64,000 nucleotides of DNA from Streptomyces tirandamycinicus (GTDB lineage Bacteria; Actinomycetota; Actinomycetes; Streptomycetales; Streptomycetaceae), in contig NZ_CP029188.1 of NCBI RefSeq assembly GCF_003097515.1, positions 5,810,531 to 5,874,530 on the forward strand, read 5' to 3'. Shown one piece after another: positions 1 to 6,698 of the stretch (positions are counted from its first letter, which is position 1; the number at the start of each line of letters is the position of its first letter). A program made the position numbers and the translations under genes. The notes beneath the pieces are model-generated. The model saw nothing but the letters and a program-made list of their open reading frames with translations, had not been told where the DNA came from and searched no databases.

Positions 1-19
1 GCTGCGTCAGGGTCGCGCC

Positions 20-100
20 GGGCCGGGTGCGGTGGGGTGGGCCGGGCGGTGTGCGGTGTCGCGCGGGCCGGGTTCGGTGGGGTGGGGTGGGGTGTCAAGG
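20..100. repeat. G-rich GGTGGGG repeats
   Basis: Runs of GGTGGGGTGGG recur at the left edge of the window, with G tracts only on the + strand. They could fold as a G-quadruplex. No reading frame is convincing here, and the upstream gene lies outside the window. Confidence 0.5.
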
Positions 101-163
101 AAGCGTCAGTGACTCGCGAGGGCACGTGACGGGGCACCCGATCCGCTGCATCCTGCTTGCGTG

Positions 164-334
164 ATGCCCACCTGGCCCCCGGACCGCGCGATGCGCACGG
201 CCACTCTCGTCCTCGGCGGCGTGGCGGTGCTTCTGGTCGCCGTGGGGGCCGCCGCCGGGGCCATGTGGATGGTCGGCGCCGGAGTGTGGGCGGTGATCGC
301 GGCCGTGGGCATCGAACTCGTCTACCGGCCCTGA
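164..334 (+). CDS. small two-helix membrane protein (56 aa)
   Basis: A 56-residue frame begins MPTWPPDRAMRTATLVLGG and ends with VYRP. It contains two hydrophobic stretches, about residues 12-33 and 35-50, separated by a short MWMVG turn, so a small integral membrane protein is likely. ATG at 164 directly follows an in-frame GTG at 161, and no strong ribosome binding site is visible. The third-position GC pattern fits a Streptomyces gene. I do not recognise the family. It stands alone upstream of the monooxygenase operon. It could be a chance frame, so confidence is moderate. Confidence 0.45.
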   Translation: MPTWPPDRAMRTATLVLGGVAVLLVAVGAAAGAMWMVGAGVWAVIAAVGIELVYRP

Positions 335-668
335 GGCACCTCCCGGGCCGTCGCTCATGGGGTTGCGCGCGGGTGGCGGCGCGGGCCCGACCGTCGTCCG
401 CACGGTCCCTCCTCGCGGTTCCTCCGTGCGGTTCGTCCTCCCGGTTCCTCCGTACGGTTCCTCCTCCCGCAGCCTCTCCGCGGAGCCTCGCCGTGAAGCC
501 TCGCGCGAGGCGGGGAGCGGGGCCCGCCGGGTTTCCCGTCCGCGGCCGGAATGCCCCGACGGGTGCGGCGCGCCGGGCCGTGCGCCCACGCAGCGGCCTC
601 GCGCCCAGGTCCGGCCTCATGTCATTTCCCGGCCCCCGCACACGGGTTCCCTCCCGGCCCGGTTCGCG
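335..668. other. intergenic, degenerate CGGTTCCTCC repeats
   Basis: No gene is seen. Between about 395 and 480 a motif close to CGGTTCCTCC recurs at 13-16 bp spacing, at least five times with variation. The remainder is featureless GC-rich sequence leading to the operator region of the monooxygenase gene. Confidence 0.5.
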
Positions 669-697
669 TTAGTCTCTCACTAATGTTAGTCGCTAAC
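668..697. promoter_or_regulatory. probable TetR operator, paired inverted repeats
   Basis: Two short perfect inverted repeats lie end to end: TTAGT-N5-ACTAA (669-683) and GTTAG-N3-CTAAC (685-697). GTTAGTC also occurs as a direct repeat at 668 and 685. The pair ends 15 bp before the GTG start of the monooxygenase gene, where a bound repressor would block transcription. The TetR gene at the end of the same operon is the natural candidate ligand, which would give autoregulation. Binding is inferred, not shown. Confidence 0.6.
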
Positions 698-711
698 ACA
701 TGGAGGCCGGA

Positions 712-2247
712 GTGTCCGCTGTGGTGATCGCCGGGGCCGGACCGACGGGACTCGCCCTGGCCTGCGGGCTCGCGGCCGCCGGTGCCGCCGTCCGCGTCCT
801 GGACAAGCGTGCGGAGCCCGCGACGACGTCCCGGGCGCTCGGACTGCAGCCGCGGGGCGCGGAGGTGCTCGACCGCCTCGGAGCGCTGGGGGATCTCCCC
901 GGGCGATCGGTGCGCATCGCCCGGGTGGTCACCCACGTCGACGGTGAACCCATGGCCAGTCTCGAGGTCGGCCGGCCCACGAAGCTGGTGAGGAAGCCCG
1001 GCCTGCTCATGTCCCAGACGGAGGTCGAGGCGGCCCTGCGCCGCCGGCTGAACTCGCTCGGTGTCGAGGTGGAGTGGGGAAGGGAACTGCTCTCCGCCGC
1101 CCAGGACGCGTCCGGAGTGACGGTGTGCTGCGAGGGGGAGCGGATCCGGGCGGACTGGCTGGTCGGGTGCGACGGTGCGCACAGCCGGGTGCGCACGTCG
1201 GCGGGTATCGGCTTCCCGGGGGTCTCCGTCATCGAGAGCTTCCTGCTGGCCGACGTGCGGGCCGAGCTGCCGTTCGCTTCCGACGCCGTGTCCGTGTGGC
1301 TCCGCGGGGACGCCATGCTGGGAGCCTTCCCCCTCCCCGGCGACCGCGTGTGGCGGCTGATGGCACCGGGCGGAGCGGCGCACCCGGCCCCGGGCGTGGA
1401 CGGGGTGGTGGAGGAACTGGCGAGGCAGCTGCGTGAGCACACGGGAGTCCACGGCTCAGCCGTGGCGCAGGTGTTGTGGTCCTCGACGTTCCGCATCCAT
1501 CGCCGCCTGGCGTCCACCTACCGGCAGGGCCGCATCCTGCTCGCGGGCGACGCCGCACACATCCACAGCCCGTTCGGCGGCCAGGGCATGAACACCGGCC
1601 TCGGCGACGCGGAGAACCTCGCCTGGAAGCTGGCCCTGGTCGCCCACGGCGCCGCCGCCCCCCGGCTGCTGGACACCTACGAAGCCGAGCGCCGGCCGAT
1701 AGCCCGCGAGGTGCTCGCGTCCACCAGCTCCCTCACCCGCGTCGCCGTCGGCACCAGCCCGGCGGCCCGGGCGCTGCGCGACCATGTCTTCGTGCCCTTG
1801 ATGAACCGCCCGTTCGTGCAGCGGCTCATCTGGGAGCAGTCGTCACAGCTGAAGATCCACTACCGTGGCGGCCCCCTCGGCACCCGGACGCTCGCCCGGT
1901 GGTCCGCCCGGGGCCCCCGAGCCGGTGACCGCATGCCCGACCTGGCGTGCCGGGACGCCGGGGGAGCGCCCACCCGGCTGCACGCCGAACTCGGTTCCCG
2001 CTGGGCACTCCTGAGCCCCACGCCGCACGACGGAGAGGCGTACCTCGCGGAGGCCCGGCGCCACCTCGGCCCCGCCGTCCCCGTCGTGCACCTCCTGACG
2101 TCCGGGTCCCGGCACGCAGGCGTCATGCTGGTGAGGCCCGACGGGCACCTGGCCTGGCGGGGCGACTCGGCGGCTGCTCTCGGCAGCCGGCTCCGGCTCC
2201 GGTTCGGCACGTCGTCAGGGCACCTGCCCGGAAAGGCGGAGGCATGA
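712..2247 (+). CDS. FAD-dependent aromatic monooxygenase
   Basis: A 511-aa flavoprotein hydroxylase of the PF01494 type (PHBH fold; polyketide and rifampicin monooxygenase group). The N-terminal Rossmann motif is VVIAGAGPTGLALACGLAAA. The second FAD motif, LAGDAAHIHSPFGGQGMNTG, lies near residues 280-300 and is followed by GDAENLAWKL. A C-terminal thioredoxin-like region is typical of the larger members. GTG at 712 is preferred over ATG at 700 because GGAGG at 702-706 is correctly spaced for it. It overlaps the downstream TetR gene by ATGA, so the two are co-translated. A role in modifying an aromatic antibiotic or xenobiotic is likely; the substrate is unknown. Confidence 0.88.
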   Translation: MSAVVIAGAGPTGLALACGLAAAGAAVRVLDKRAEPATTSRALGLQPRGAEVLDRLGALGDLPGRSVRIARVVTHVDGEPMASLEVGRPTKLVRKPGLLMSQTEVEAALRRRLNSLGVEVEWGRELLSAAQDASGVTVCCEGERIRADWLVGCDGAHSRVRTSAGIGFPGVSVIESFLLADVRAELPFASDAVSVWLRGDAMLGAFPLPGDRVWRLMAPGGAAHPAPGVDGVVEELARQLREHTGVHGSAVAQVLWSSTFRIHRRLASTYRQGRILLAGDAAHIHSPFGGQGMNTGLGDAENLAWKLALVAHGAAAPRLLDTYEAERRPIAREVLASTSSLTRVAVGTSPAARALRDHVFVPLMNRPFVQRLIWEQSSQLKIHYRGGPLGTRTLARWSARGPRAGDRMPDLACRDAGGAPTRLHAELGSRWALLSPTPHDGEAYLAEARRHLGPAVPVVHLLTSGSRHAGVMLVRPDGHLAWRGDSAAALGSRLRLRFGTSSGHLPGKAEA

Positions 2248-2834
2248 GCGATCCGGCGTACCCGCCGCCGACAAGCCTGCGGGAGCGCAAGAAGGCCCGG
2301 ACCCGGCAGGCCATTCAGGAGCACGCGCTCAGGCTGTTCCTCGCCCAGGGCTACGACGGAACCACGGTCGACCAGATCGCCCGCGCCGCCGGTGTGTCGA
2401 GCATGACGTTCTTCCGCCACTTCCCCACCAAGGAGTCGGTGGTGGAGTCCGACGACTACGATCCGCTGATCGTCCGGCTCATCGAGCAGCGGCCGCCCAC
2501 GGAGGAGCCGCTCGCCGCTCTCCGGCACGCCCTCGGGGAAGGGCTGTCCGCCGTGTACGCCACCGACCGGGACGCCCTCCTCGTCCGCACCCGGCTCGTC
2601 CTGCGGACGCCCGCCCTGCGTGCCCGACTCTGGGAGAACCAGCACGCCACCGAGCGGATGCTCGCCACCGCCCTTGCCGCCCGGACGGGGGAGGAGCCCG
2701 GTCTGCGGCTGAGGGTGATCGCCGCCGCGGCGCTCGCCGCGGTCACCGCCGCGCTCGAACTCTGGGTGGACGGCGACGGCGAGGAGCACCTGCCGGCCCT
2801 CGTCGACGGGGCGTTCTCCGCGCTCGGCCCGTAG
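2244..2834 (+). CDS. TetR-family transcriptional regulator
   Basis: A 196-aa protein with an N-terminal TetR helix-turn-helix at residues 15-62. Visible motifs are RERKKARTRQAIQEHALRLF and GVSSMTFFRHFPTKESVV. The C-terminal part is helical and ends in a MftR-like segment (AAALAAVTAALELWVDG). It overlaps the monooxygenase stop by 4 bp. It probably represses its own operon through the inverted repeats at 668-697 and is released by the monooxygenase substrate or a related compound. Family assignment is firm; ligand and target are inferred. Confidence 0.88.
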   Translation: MSDPAYPPPTSLRERKKARTRQAIQEHALRLFLAQGYDGTTVDQIARAAGVSSMTFFRHFPTKESVVESDDYDPLIVRLIEQRPPTEEPLAALRHALGEGLSAVYATDRDALLVRTRLVLRTPALRARLWENQHATERMLATALAARTGEEPGLRLRVIAAAALAAVTAALELWVDGDGEEHLPALVDGAFSALGP

Positions 2835-2925
2835 CGCCGGGCCGGCGTCCAGGCCCCGCCACGGCGCCCGGGCCTCGCCACGGCGCCCAGGCCATGGCCC
2901 GGGCGTCGTGCCTGATGAGGTGGGC

Positions 2926-3000
2926 CGGTTCGAGGTGGGTCGGTTCGAAGAGCGCCGGTTCAAAGAGGGCCGGTTCAAAGAGGGCCGGTTCAAAGAGGGC
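2926..3000. repeat. five tandem 15-bp repeats
   Basis: Five consecutive 15-bp units of the form CGGTTCAAAGAGGGC; the last three (2956-3000) are identical and the first two diverge. They lie between convergent genes, so no coding role is needed. Fifteen is a multiple of three, but no supported gene uses the array. Confidence 0.85.
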
Positions 3001-3053
3001 CGGGTGGCGGGCGGAAGGTTTGTGCCACCCGGGGTGTTGCGCCCCGGACCCGT

Positions 3054-3086
3054 CGAGGGAGGGCACACCCGCTGTGCCCTCCCTCG
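3054..3086. terminator. bidirectional terminator hairpin
   Basis: A perfect 14-bp inverted repeat (arms 3054-3067 and 3073-3086, arm CGAGGGAGGGCACA) with a 5-nt loop. It sits between the TetR gene and the convergent PepSY gene, so it can serve both strands. There is no U-tract, as is common in Streptomyces. Confidence 0.85.
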
Positions 3087-3090
3087 GCGT

Positions 3091-4545
3091 TCACGCCGTC
3101 CGGCGCCGTCTGACGAGACCCACCGCGATGTCCACGACGACGAAGCCGAGCAGCGTCACACCCAGCAGGGGCAGCGCCCATCCGAGGGCCACGACGGCCG
3201 GGACGCCGACGATGAGCACCGGAAGGGGGAGCCGGCGCCAGGCGCCGCGGGCGGGCGCCTTCCCGAACGCCGCGGTGCGGTCCGACCGGGTGGGGCGCCG
3301 CTGCCACCACATGCGGTACCCCCAGACGATCATCAGCATCAGGCCGATCGCGACGGCGGCGAGCACGATCTGGTTGAGGATGCCGAACAGGACGCCCATG
3401 TGTCCCTGGACGCCCAGCTTGCTGAGCTTCGCGAGGAGCGGGTAGTCCGCCCACCGGGCCTGCGAGGTGACCTCGCCCTTCTCGACGTCGACCGCGACCT
3501 GGTCGTAGTGGACCGGCCAGACGTTGTCGCCCTGGGCCACCACCCAGGCACTGGACGCGTCCGCGGGCGGTGTGACGTCGACGGTGCCGCCCAGCCCGGC
3601 CTGACGCGCCACCCTGAGCGCGGCGTCGAAGCCCGCCGGGTCGGCGTCGGCCTCCTCCGAGCCGGCCGCGGCTCCGCCGTGACCCGCGTGGCCGGCGTGC
3701 TCGTCCTCCGCGGGCGGGGTGGCGCCCGGCAGGAGGGTGTCGAGTGCCGGTGCGCGTCCCTTCGCCGCGTCGAGGAGCTGCCCGAAGCGCTCGCCCGCGT
3801 AGTGCGACCAGGTCAGCCCGGTGGCGCTGAGGAAGAACAGGGCGATCGCCAGCCACACACCGGTCGCCGCGTGCCGGCTGCGGGTGCGCCGCACGCCCCG
3901 GGCCGTCCGGTCGGGCAGCAGCACCCCGCGGGCCGACCCGGCGCGCTGGCCCCGGCTGCGGCCCAGCCACAGGACGAGACCGCCGGCGACGACCACCCAC
4001 AGCCAGCTGGCCGCGATCTCCGAGTACAGGCGGCCGGTCTCACCGAGGTGGAGGTTGCGGTGCAGGTCGTCGAGCCAGGTCGTGAGCGGAGTCGAACCCC
4101 ACCATGTGGTCAGCTCGCCCTGCACCTCCGCGGTGTAGGGGTCCACGAAGACGGTGCGCTGCTTCTCGCCCAGCTCGGGTATGGACAGCACCACGCGGGT
4201 GGTGTCCTCCGGCCCGGCCGGGGTGGTCACCGAGGCCAGCGCGCCCTCGGGGTGCGCGGACCGGGCGGCCGCGATCTGCTCGGCGAGCGGCCGCTGGGCC
4301 TCGCCGACCTGCTCGACGGTCAGCTTGTCGCCGTACACGAGCTGGTCGAGCTGGGGGGTGATGGTGTAGAGCAGGCCGGTCAGCGCGGCCACGAAGAGGA
4401 ACGGGGCGACGAAGACCCCGGCGTAGAAGTGCATACGGACCAGCAGGGCGCGAACGCCTTGCCAGGAGCGCCCGGTGGCGCCCGGCTCCGGTGCGGCGGG
4501 CTGCTGGTCGTCGTCCTGCGGCTGTCTGTGGACGGTCGATGTCAT
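3091..4545 (-). CDS. PepSY-associated membrane protein, His-rich loop
   Basis: A 484-aa membrane protein of the PepSY-associated TM helix family. An N-terminal helix (MHFYAGVFVAPFLFVAALTG) is followed by a periplasmic PepSY region ending in HRNLHLGE, two more helices, then a second PepSY region. Near the C-terminus are QGHMGVLFGILNQIVL and a terminal pair of helices. A loop carries EDEHAGHAGHGG, a likely metal-binding patch. ATG at 4545 follows GGGGA about 8 nt upstream. Homologues are linked to iron- or copper-related redox at the membrane. The surrounding copper genes favour a copper role here, but that is inference. Confidence 0.82.
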   Translation of the reverse strand: MTSTVHRQPQDDDQQPAAPEPGATGRSWQGVRALLVRMHFYAGVFVAPFLFVAALTGLLYTITPQLDQLVYGDKLTVEQVGEAQRPLAEQIAAARSAHPEGALASVTTPAGPEDTTRVVLSIPELGEKQRTVFVDPYTAEVQGELTTWWGSTPLTTWLDDLHRNLHLGETGRLYSEIAASWLWVVVAGGLVLWLGRSRGQRAGSARGVLLPDRTARGVRRTRSRHAATGVWLAIALFFLSATGLTWSHYAGERFGQLLDAAKGRAPALDTLLPGATPPAEDEHAGHAGHGGAAAGSEEADADPAGFDAALRVARQAGLGGTVDVTPPADASSAWVVAQGDNVWPVHYDQVAVDVEKGEVTSQARWADYPLLAKLSKLGVQGHMGVLFGILNQIVLAAVAIGLMLMIVWGYRMWWQRRPTRSDRTAAFGKAPARGAWRRLPLPVLIVGVPAVVALGWALPLLGVTLLGFVVVDIAVGLVRRRRTA

Positions 4546-4607
4546 GTGTGGGATCCCCAAGTGCTGCGCGCCGGGGTACGGCGCGTCCGGTGGCGAACGG
4601 GGAGGGT

Positions 4608-4698
4608 GCGAACCGAGGTCTGCGAACCGAGGTCTGTCAACCCAGGTCTGTGAACCCAGGTCGTGAACCCAGGGTCGTGAACCGAGGGCTGCGAACCC
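4608..4698. repeat. about six 14-bp tandem repeats
   Basis: Units such as GCGAACCGAGGTCT are repeated with small changes between the PepSY gene start and the end of the next upstream minus-strand gene. They occupy its leader region. No gene is encoded. Confidence 0.8.
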
Positions 4699-4739
4699 GC
4701 CCCGGGGCGGCGTGCCGTGACCACCGAGGACGACGGCGG

Positions 4740-5420
4740 TCAGGCCGGAGCGGGGAGGGGAGGGCCGCGCCGGGGATGGCAGCGGGTGAGCAGCCCCGCC
4801 GAGAGGCGGCGCTCGCCCGTCGCCGGGACCGGGGAGTCGGGATGCGCCGGCAGCGGGGAGGCTCCGGCGAGGTGGCGGCGGAGCCCGGACCGCAGGAGCG
4901 CCCCGAGCCGCCGGAGGACGCGCTCCCCGAACACCAGGCACAGCGCCGTGCCGAGGGTCGCCAGTGCGTGGCCCGCGGTCATCGCGGTGGTCAGGGAGTG
5001 ACCGGCCGCACCGGCGGCGGACGCGAGACCGTCGCCGCCGAGCGCCGCGTGGTGCGGGTTCGTTCCCGCCATCGGTCCGCCGCCGGCCGGGTGGCCGTGC
5101 GGCATCCCGGATGCTCCGTGGCCCGGGCCGGCGGCCCGGCCGTGCGGGGCGGGTCCCGAGGACAGCAGGTGCAGGGCGATGTGAAGGGCGAACTGGACCG
5201 CGCCGAGGGACAGGACGGCGACGTCGAACCTGCGCCGGGGTCCGCCGAGAGCGGTGCCCAGGACCGTCAGGACTCCGAGGACCGCCAGCAGGGCGCCCGC
5301 GCCCGGAAGCCGGCCACCGGCCGCCGCGTGCGCGGCGGTCCCCAGCAGCAGGGAGGCGCAGGCGCAGAGCAGACCGCTCCCGGTCCGCCTCAGCCAGCTT
5401 CCCGGTTCGCGCACCCGCAC
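4740..5420 (-). CDS. His/Met-rich integral membrane protein
   Basis: A 226-aa protein with an N-terminal membrane helix (residues 9-34), a second hydrophobic pair (about 40-85) and a central loop rich in His, Met and Gly. The loop includes HGRAAGPGHGASGMPHGHP and NPHHAALGG. A further helix with GHALATLGTALCLVFGERVL follows. It resembles the protein at 9943-10728 in plan (helices, His/Met loop, then a gaHxxaxLxtaLxLxxGER helix), so the two look paralogous. The His/Met loop suggests metal handling, probably copper. GTG at 5420 is the longest start; GTG at 5414 is possible. No Shine-Dalgarno sequence is visible. Confidence 0.72.
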   Translation of the reverse strand: MRVREPGSWLRRTGSGLLCACASLLLGTAAHAAAGGRLPGAGALLAVLGVLTVLGTALGGPRRRFDVAVLSLGAVQFALHIALHLLSSGPAPHGRAAGPGHGASGMPHGHPAGGGPMAGTNPHHAALGGDGLASAAGAAGHSLTTAMTAGHALATLGTALCLVFGERVLRRLGALLRSGLRRHLAGASPLPAHPDSPVPATGERRLSAGLLTRCHPRRGPPLPAPA

Positions 5421-5690
5421 AAGGTATCGGCACCGTACGCGTGTGCGGAACGGGGTTGCCCGATCTCTTCGCGGCCGGGACGGGGGTCATCTACGGTTCG
5501 CGCGAGGCCCGTTGCCGGCGGCCTGCCGTGCGGCCTCCGGTGCCCGGCGCTCGGCGGCGGCCGCGGGGACGTGGGCCGAATCACAGGACGGACGTCCGGA
5601 GGCCGGGCCAGGCGACGTCGGCCGCCGGGTCGCACGGCCCGGTCGGCCCGGCCGGCCCGGCCGCCCGTGGGCCGCTCCCGGACGGCGCGG
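5421..5690. other. gene-free gap
   Basis: About 270 bp of GC-rich sequence upstream of the His/Met-rich membrane protein. It should hold its promoter. TACCTT just before the start is a possible -10 element. Nothing else is supported. Confidence 0.4.
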
Positions 5691-5730
5691 CAGGAGCCCG
5701 GGGCGGGCCGCTGCCCGCCCCGGGCTCCTG
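5691..5730 (-). terminator. strong terminator hairpin
   Basis: A perfect 18-bp inverted repeat (arms 5691-5708 and 5713-5730) with a 4-nt loop CGCT, 18 bp downstream of the stop codon of the Cys-cluster protein gene. It isolates that gene from the His/Met-rich membrane protein gene. Confidence 0.88.
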
Positions 5731-5747
5731 CCCGTGGGCCGCGGCTG

Positions 5748-5963
5748 TCAGGACAGGGCGATCCCGTCGAGCTTGCCGTTCTTGGCGTCGTCGACCAGTG
5801 ACGAGAACTGGTCGGCGCTCATCTGCACGCGCTGGCCGAAGTCGTCGGTCAGCACGACGCGGCGCTCCACCGGGGCGCCTGGGTCGACGAACAGCTGGGG
5901 GCAGCCGCAGTCGCACTTCCCGCAGAACGTCGCCATGGGCTCCAGCCCGCTGATGTCGGTCAT
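5748..5963 (-). CDS. 71-aa cysteine-cluster protein
   Basis: A small soluble protein, MTDISGLEPMATFCGKCDCG at its N-terminus. It has four closely spaced cysteines (C14, C17, C19, C21) in the pattern CxxCxCxC followed by Pro. The rest is acidic and hydrophilic and ends in LDDxxNGKLDGI-like sequence. ATG at 5963 has a strong ribosome binding site (GGAGGTGG). It is transcribed divergently from the CopA operon. The motif could bind Cu(I) or Zn, or could be a peptide modification site. I do not recognise a named family. Context favours a metallothionein-like or metal-sensing role, which is inference. Confidence 0.75.
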   Translation of the reverse strand: MTDISGLEPMATFCGKCDCGCPQLFVDPGAPVERRVVLTDDFGQRVQMSADQFSSLVDDAKNGKLDGIALS

Positions 5964-6293
5964 GCTTTCCACCTCCAGGGGGGCGGTGCACCGGCCGGTC
6001 TCCCGCCGGCGGCCGCAGGGACTCCCCCCGGAATACCCCTTGCGGTGCCCGGTGAAGCCTGTTCGCGCGGGCGGTCGGTGCACGGTGCCCGGTTCGTGTG
6101 CGCCCGTGCCCCGGTCGTCGCCACCGCTGCCCCCGCCCGGTGGCCGGGTCCGGGAACCCTGAACGGCCGGAATCCGACTGGTGGGAGGGGGCCGTCCTGT
6201 GATGTGCCGATCCACGGGCACGCGCGGAGGCGACCGCCCGGGGCCGGGTCCTGTCGCTCCGTCAGCACGGCGGGTTCGGCGGACCGGTTGATG

Positions 6294-6309
6294 TGTGACA
6301 CACGTCACA
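6294..6309. promoter_or_regulatory. Crp-type palindrome
   Basis: TGTGACACACGTCACA is a perfect TGTGA-N6-TCACA site with 6-bp arms extending to TGTGAC/GTCACA. It lies 18 bp upstream of a CsoR-type box and about 117 bp before the first gene of the CopA operon. Streptomyces Crp recognises this type of sequence; binding here is inferred. Confidence 0.6.
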
Positions 6310-6327
6310 ACGCCTGTCCGGGAACCC

Positions 6328-6342
6328 TACCCCCCCTGGGTA
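6328..6342. promoter_or_regulatory. CsoR-type copper operator
   Basis: TACCCCCCCTGGGTA has the form TACCC-N5-GGGTA, the half-site arrangement described for the copper repressor CsoR in Streptomyces. It lies 84 bp upstream of the His-rich peptide gene that leads the copA operon. When Cu(I) binds CsoR the repressor is released. This is the best direct evidence that the operon is copper-induced. The csoR gene itself is not in the window. Confidence 0.75.
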
Positions 6343-6425
6343 CGACACCTGGATCGTACGGCGGACCGAACCGGCGTCGTACCCACCCGATCAGGCCGTT
6401 CGCACGTCGACAGAGGGACCCGGTG

Positions 6426-6698
6426 ATGGACGACTCCCGAGAGGCAGCGCCCGGGGCGCAGGCGGCGCTCCGGAAGGCCGTGCCGCCGCCCGCACTGTGC
6501 GGCTTCCTGCTGCTGCTGGCCCTGGTCTTCACGGGCTCCTACGCGGTCGGGGAACTCGTGGGCCCGGTGGCGCCGGGCATGCACGCCACCCCGTCCGGGG
6601 GCAGCGCGGACGAGGACGGCGCACCCGGTGGCGCGGGGCACGGGGACGGCGCGGGGCACGGCGACGGGGCGGGGCACGGCGACGGGGCGGGCCACTGA
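6426..6698 (+). CDS. single-helix protein with His-rich repeat tail
   Basis: A 90-aa protein with one transmembrane helix (about residues 24-46, LCGFLLLLALVFTGSYAVGE) and an exported tail. The tail ends in three exact GHGDGA hexapeptide repeats and a final GH, a plausible copper- or proton-buffering segment. AGAGGGA precedes ATG 6426. Its stop overlaps the CopA start (TGATG), so the two are translationally coupled. The tail is encoded by an 18-bp tandem DNA repeat that can vary in copy number. No named family is recognised. Confidence 0.8.
   Translation: MDDSREAAPGAQAALRKAVPPPALCGFLLLLALVFTGSYAVGELVGPVAPGMHATPSGGSADEDGAPGGAGHGDGAGHGDGAGHGDGAGH

Noticed and set aside
2908..4653. Open frame antisense to the PepSY protein
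   Set aside because: It runs through the 15-bp repeats and the terminator hairpin, has biased residue content and no recognisable domain. The opposite strand encodes a clear membrane protein.
6021..6050. Second CsoR box near the Cys-cluster gene
   Set aside because: Only one half-site (ATACCCC) is present, and no matching GGGTA lies at the right distance.
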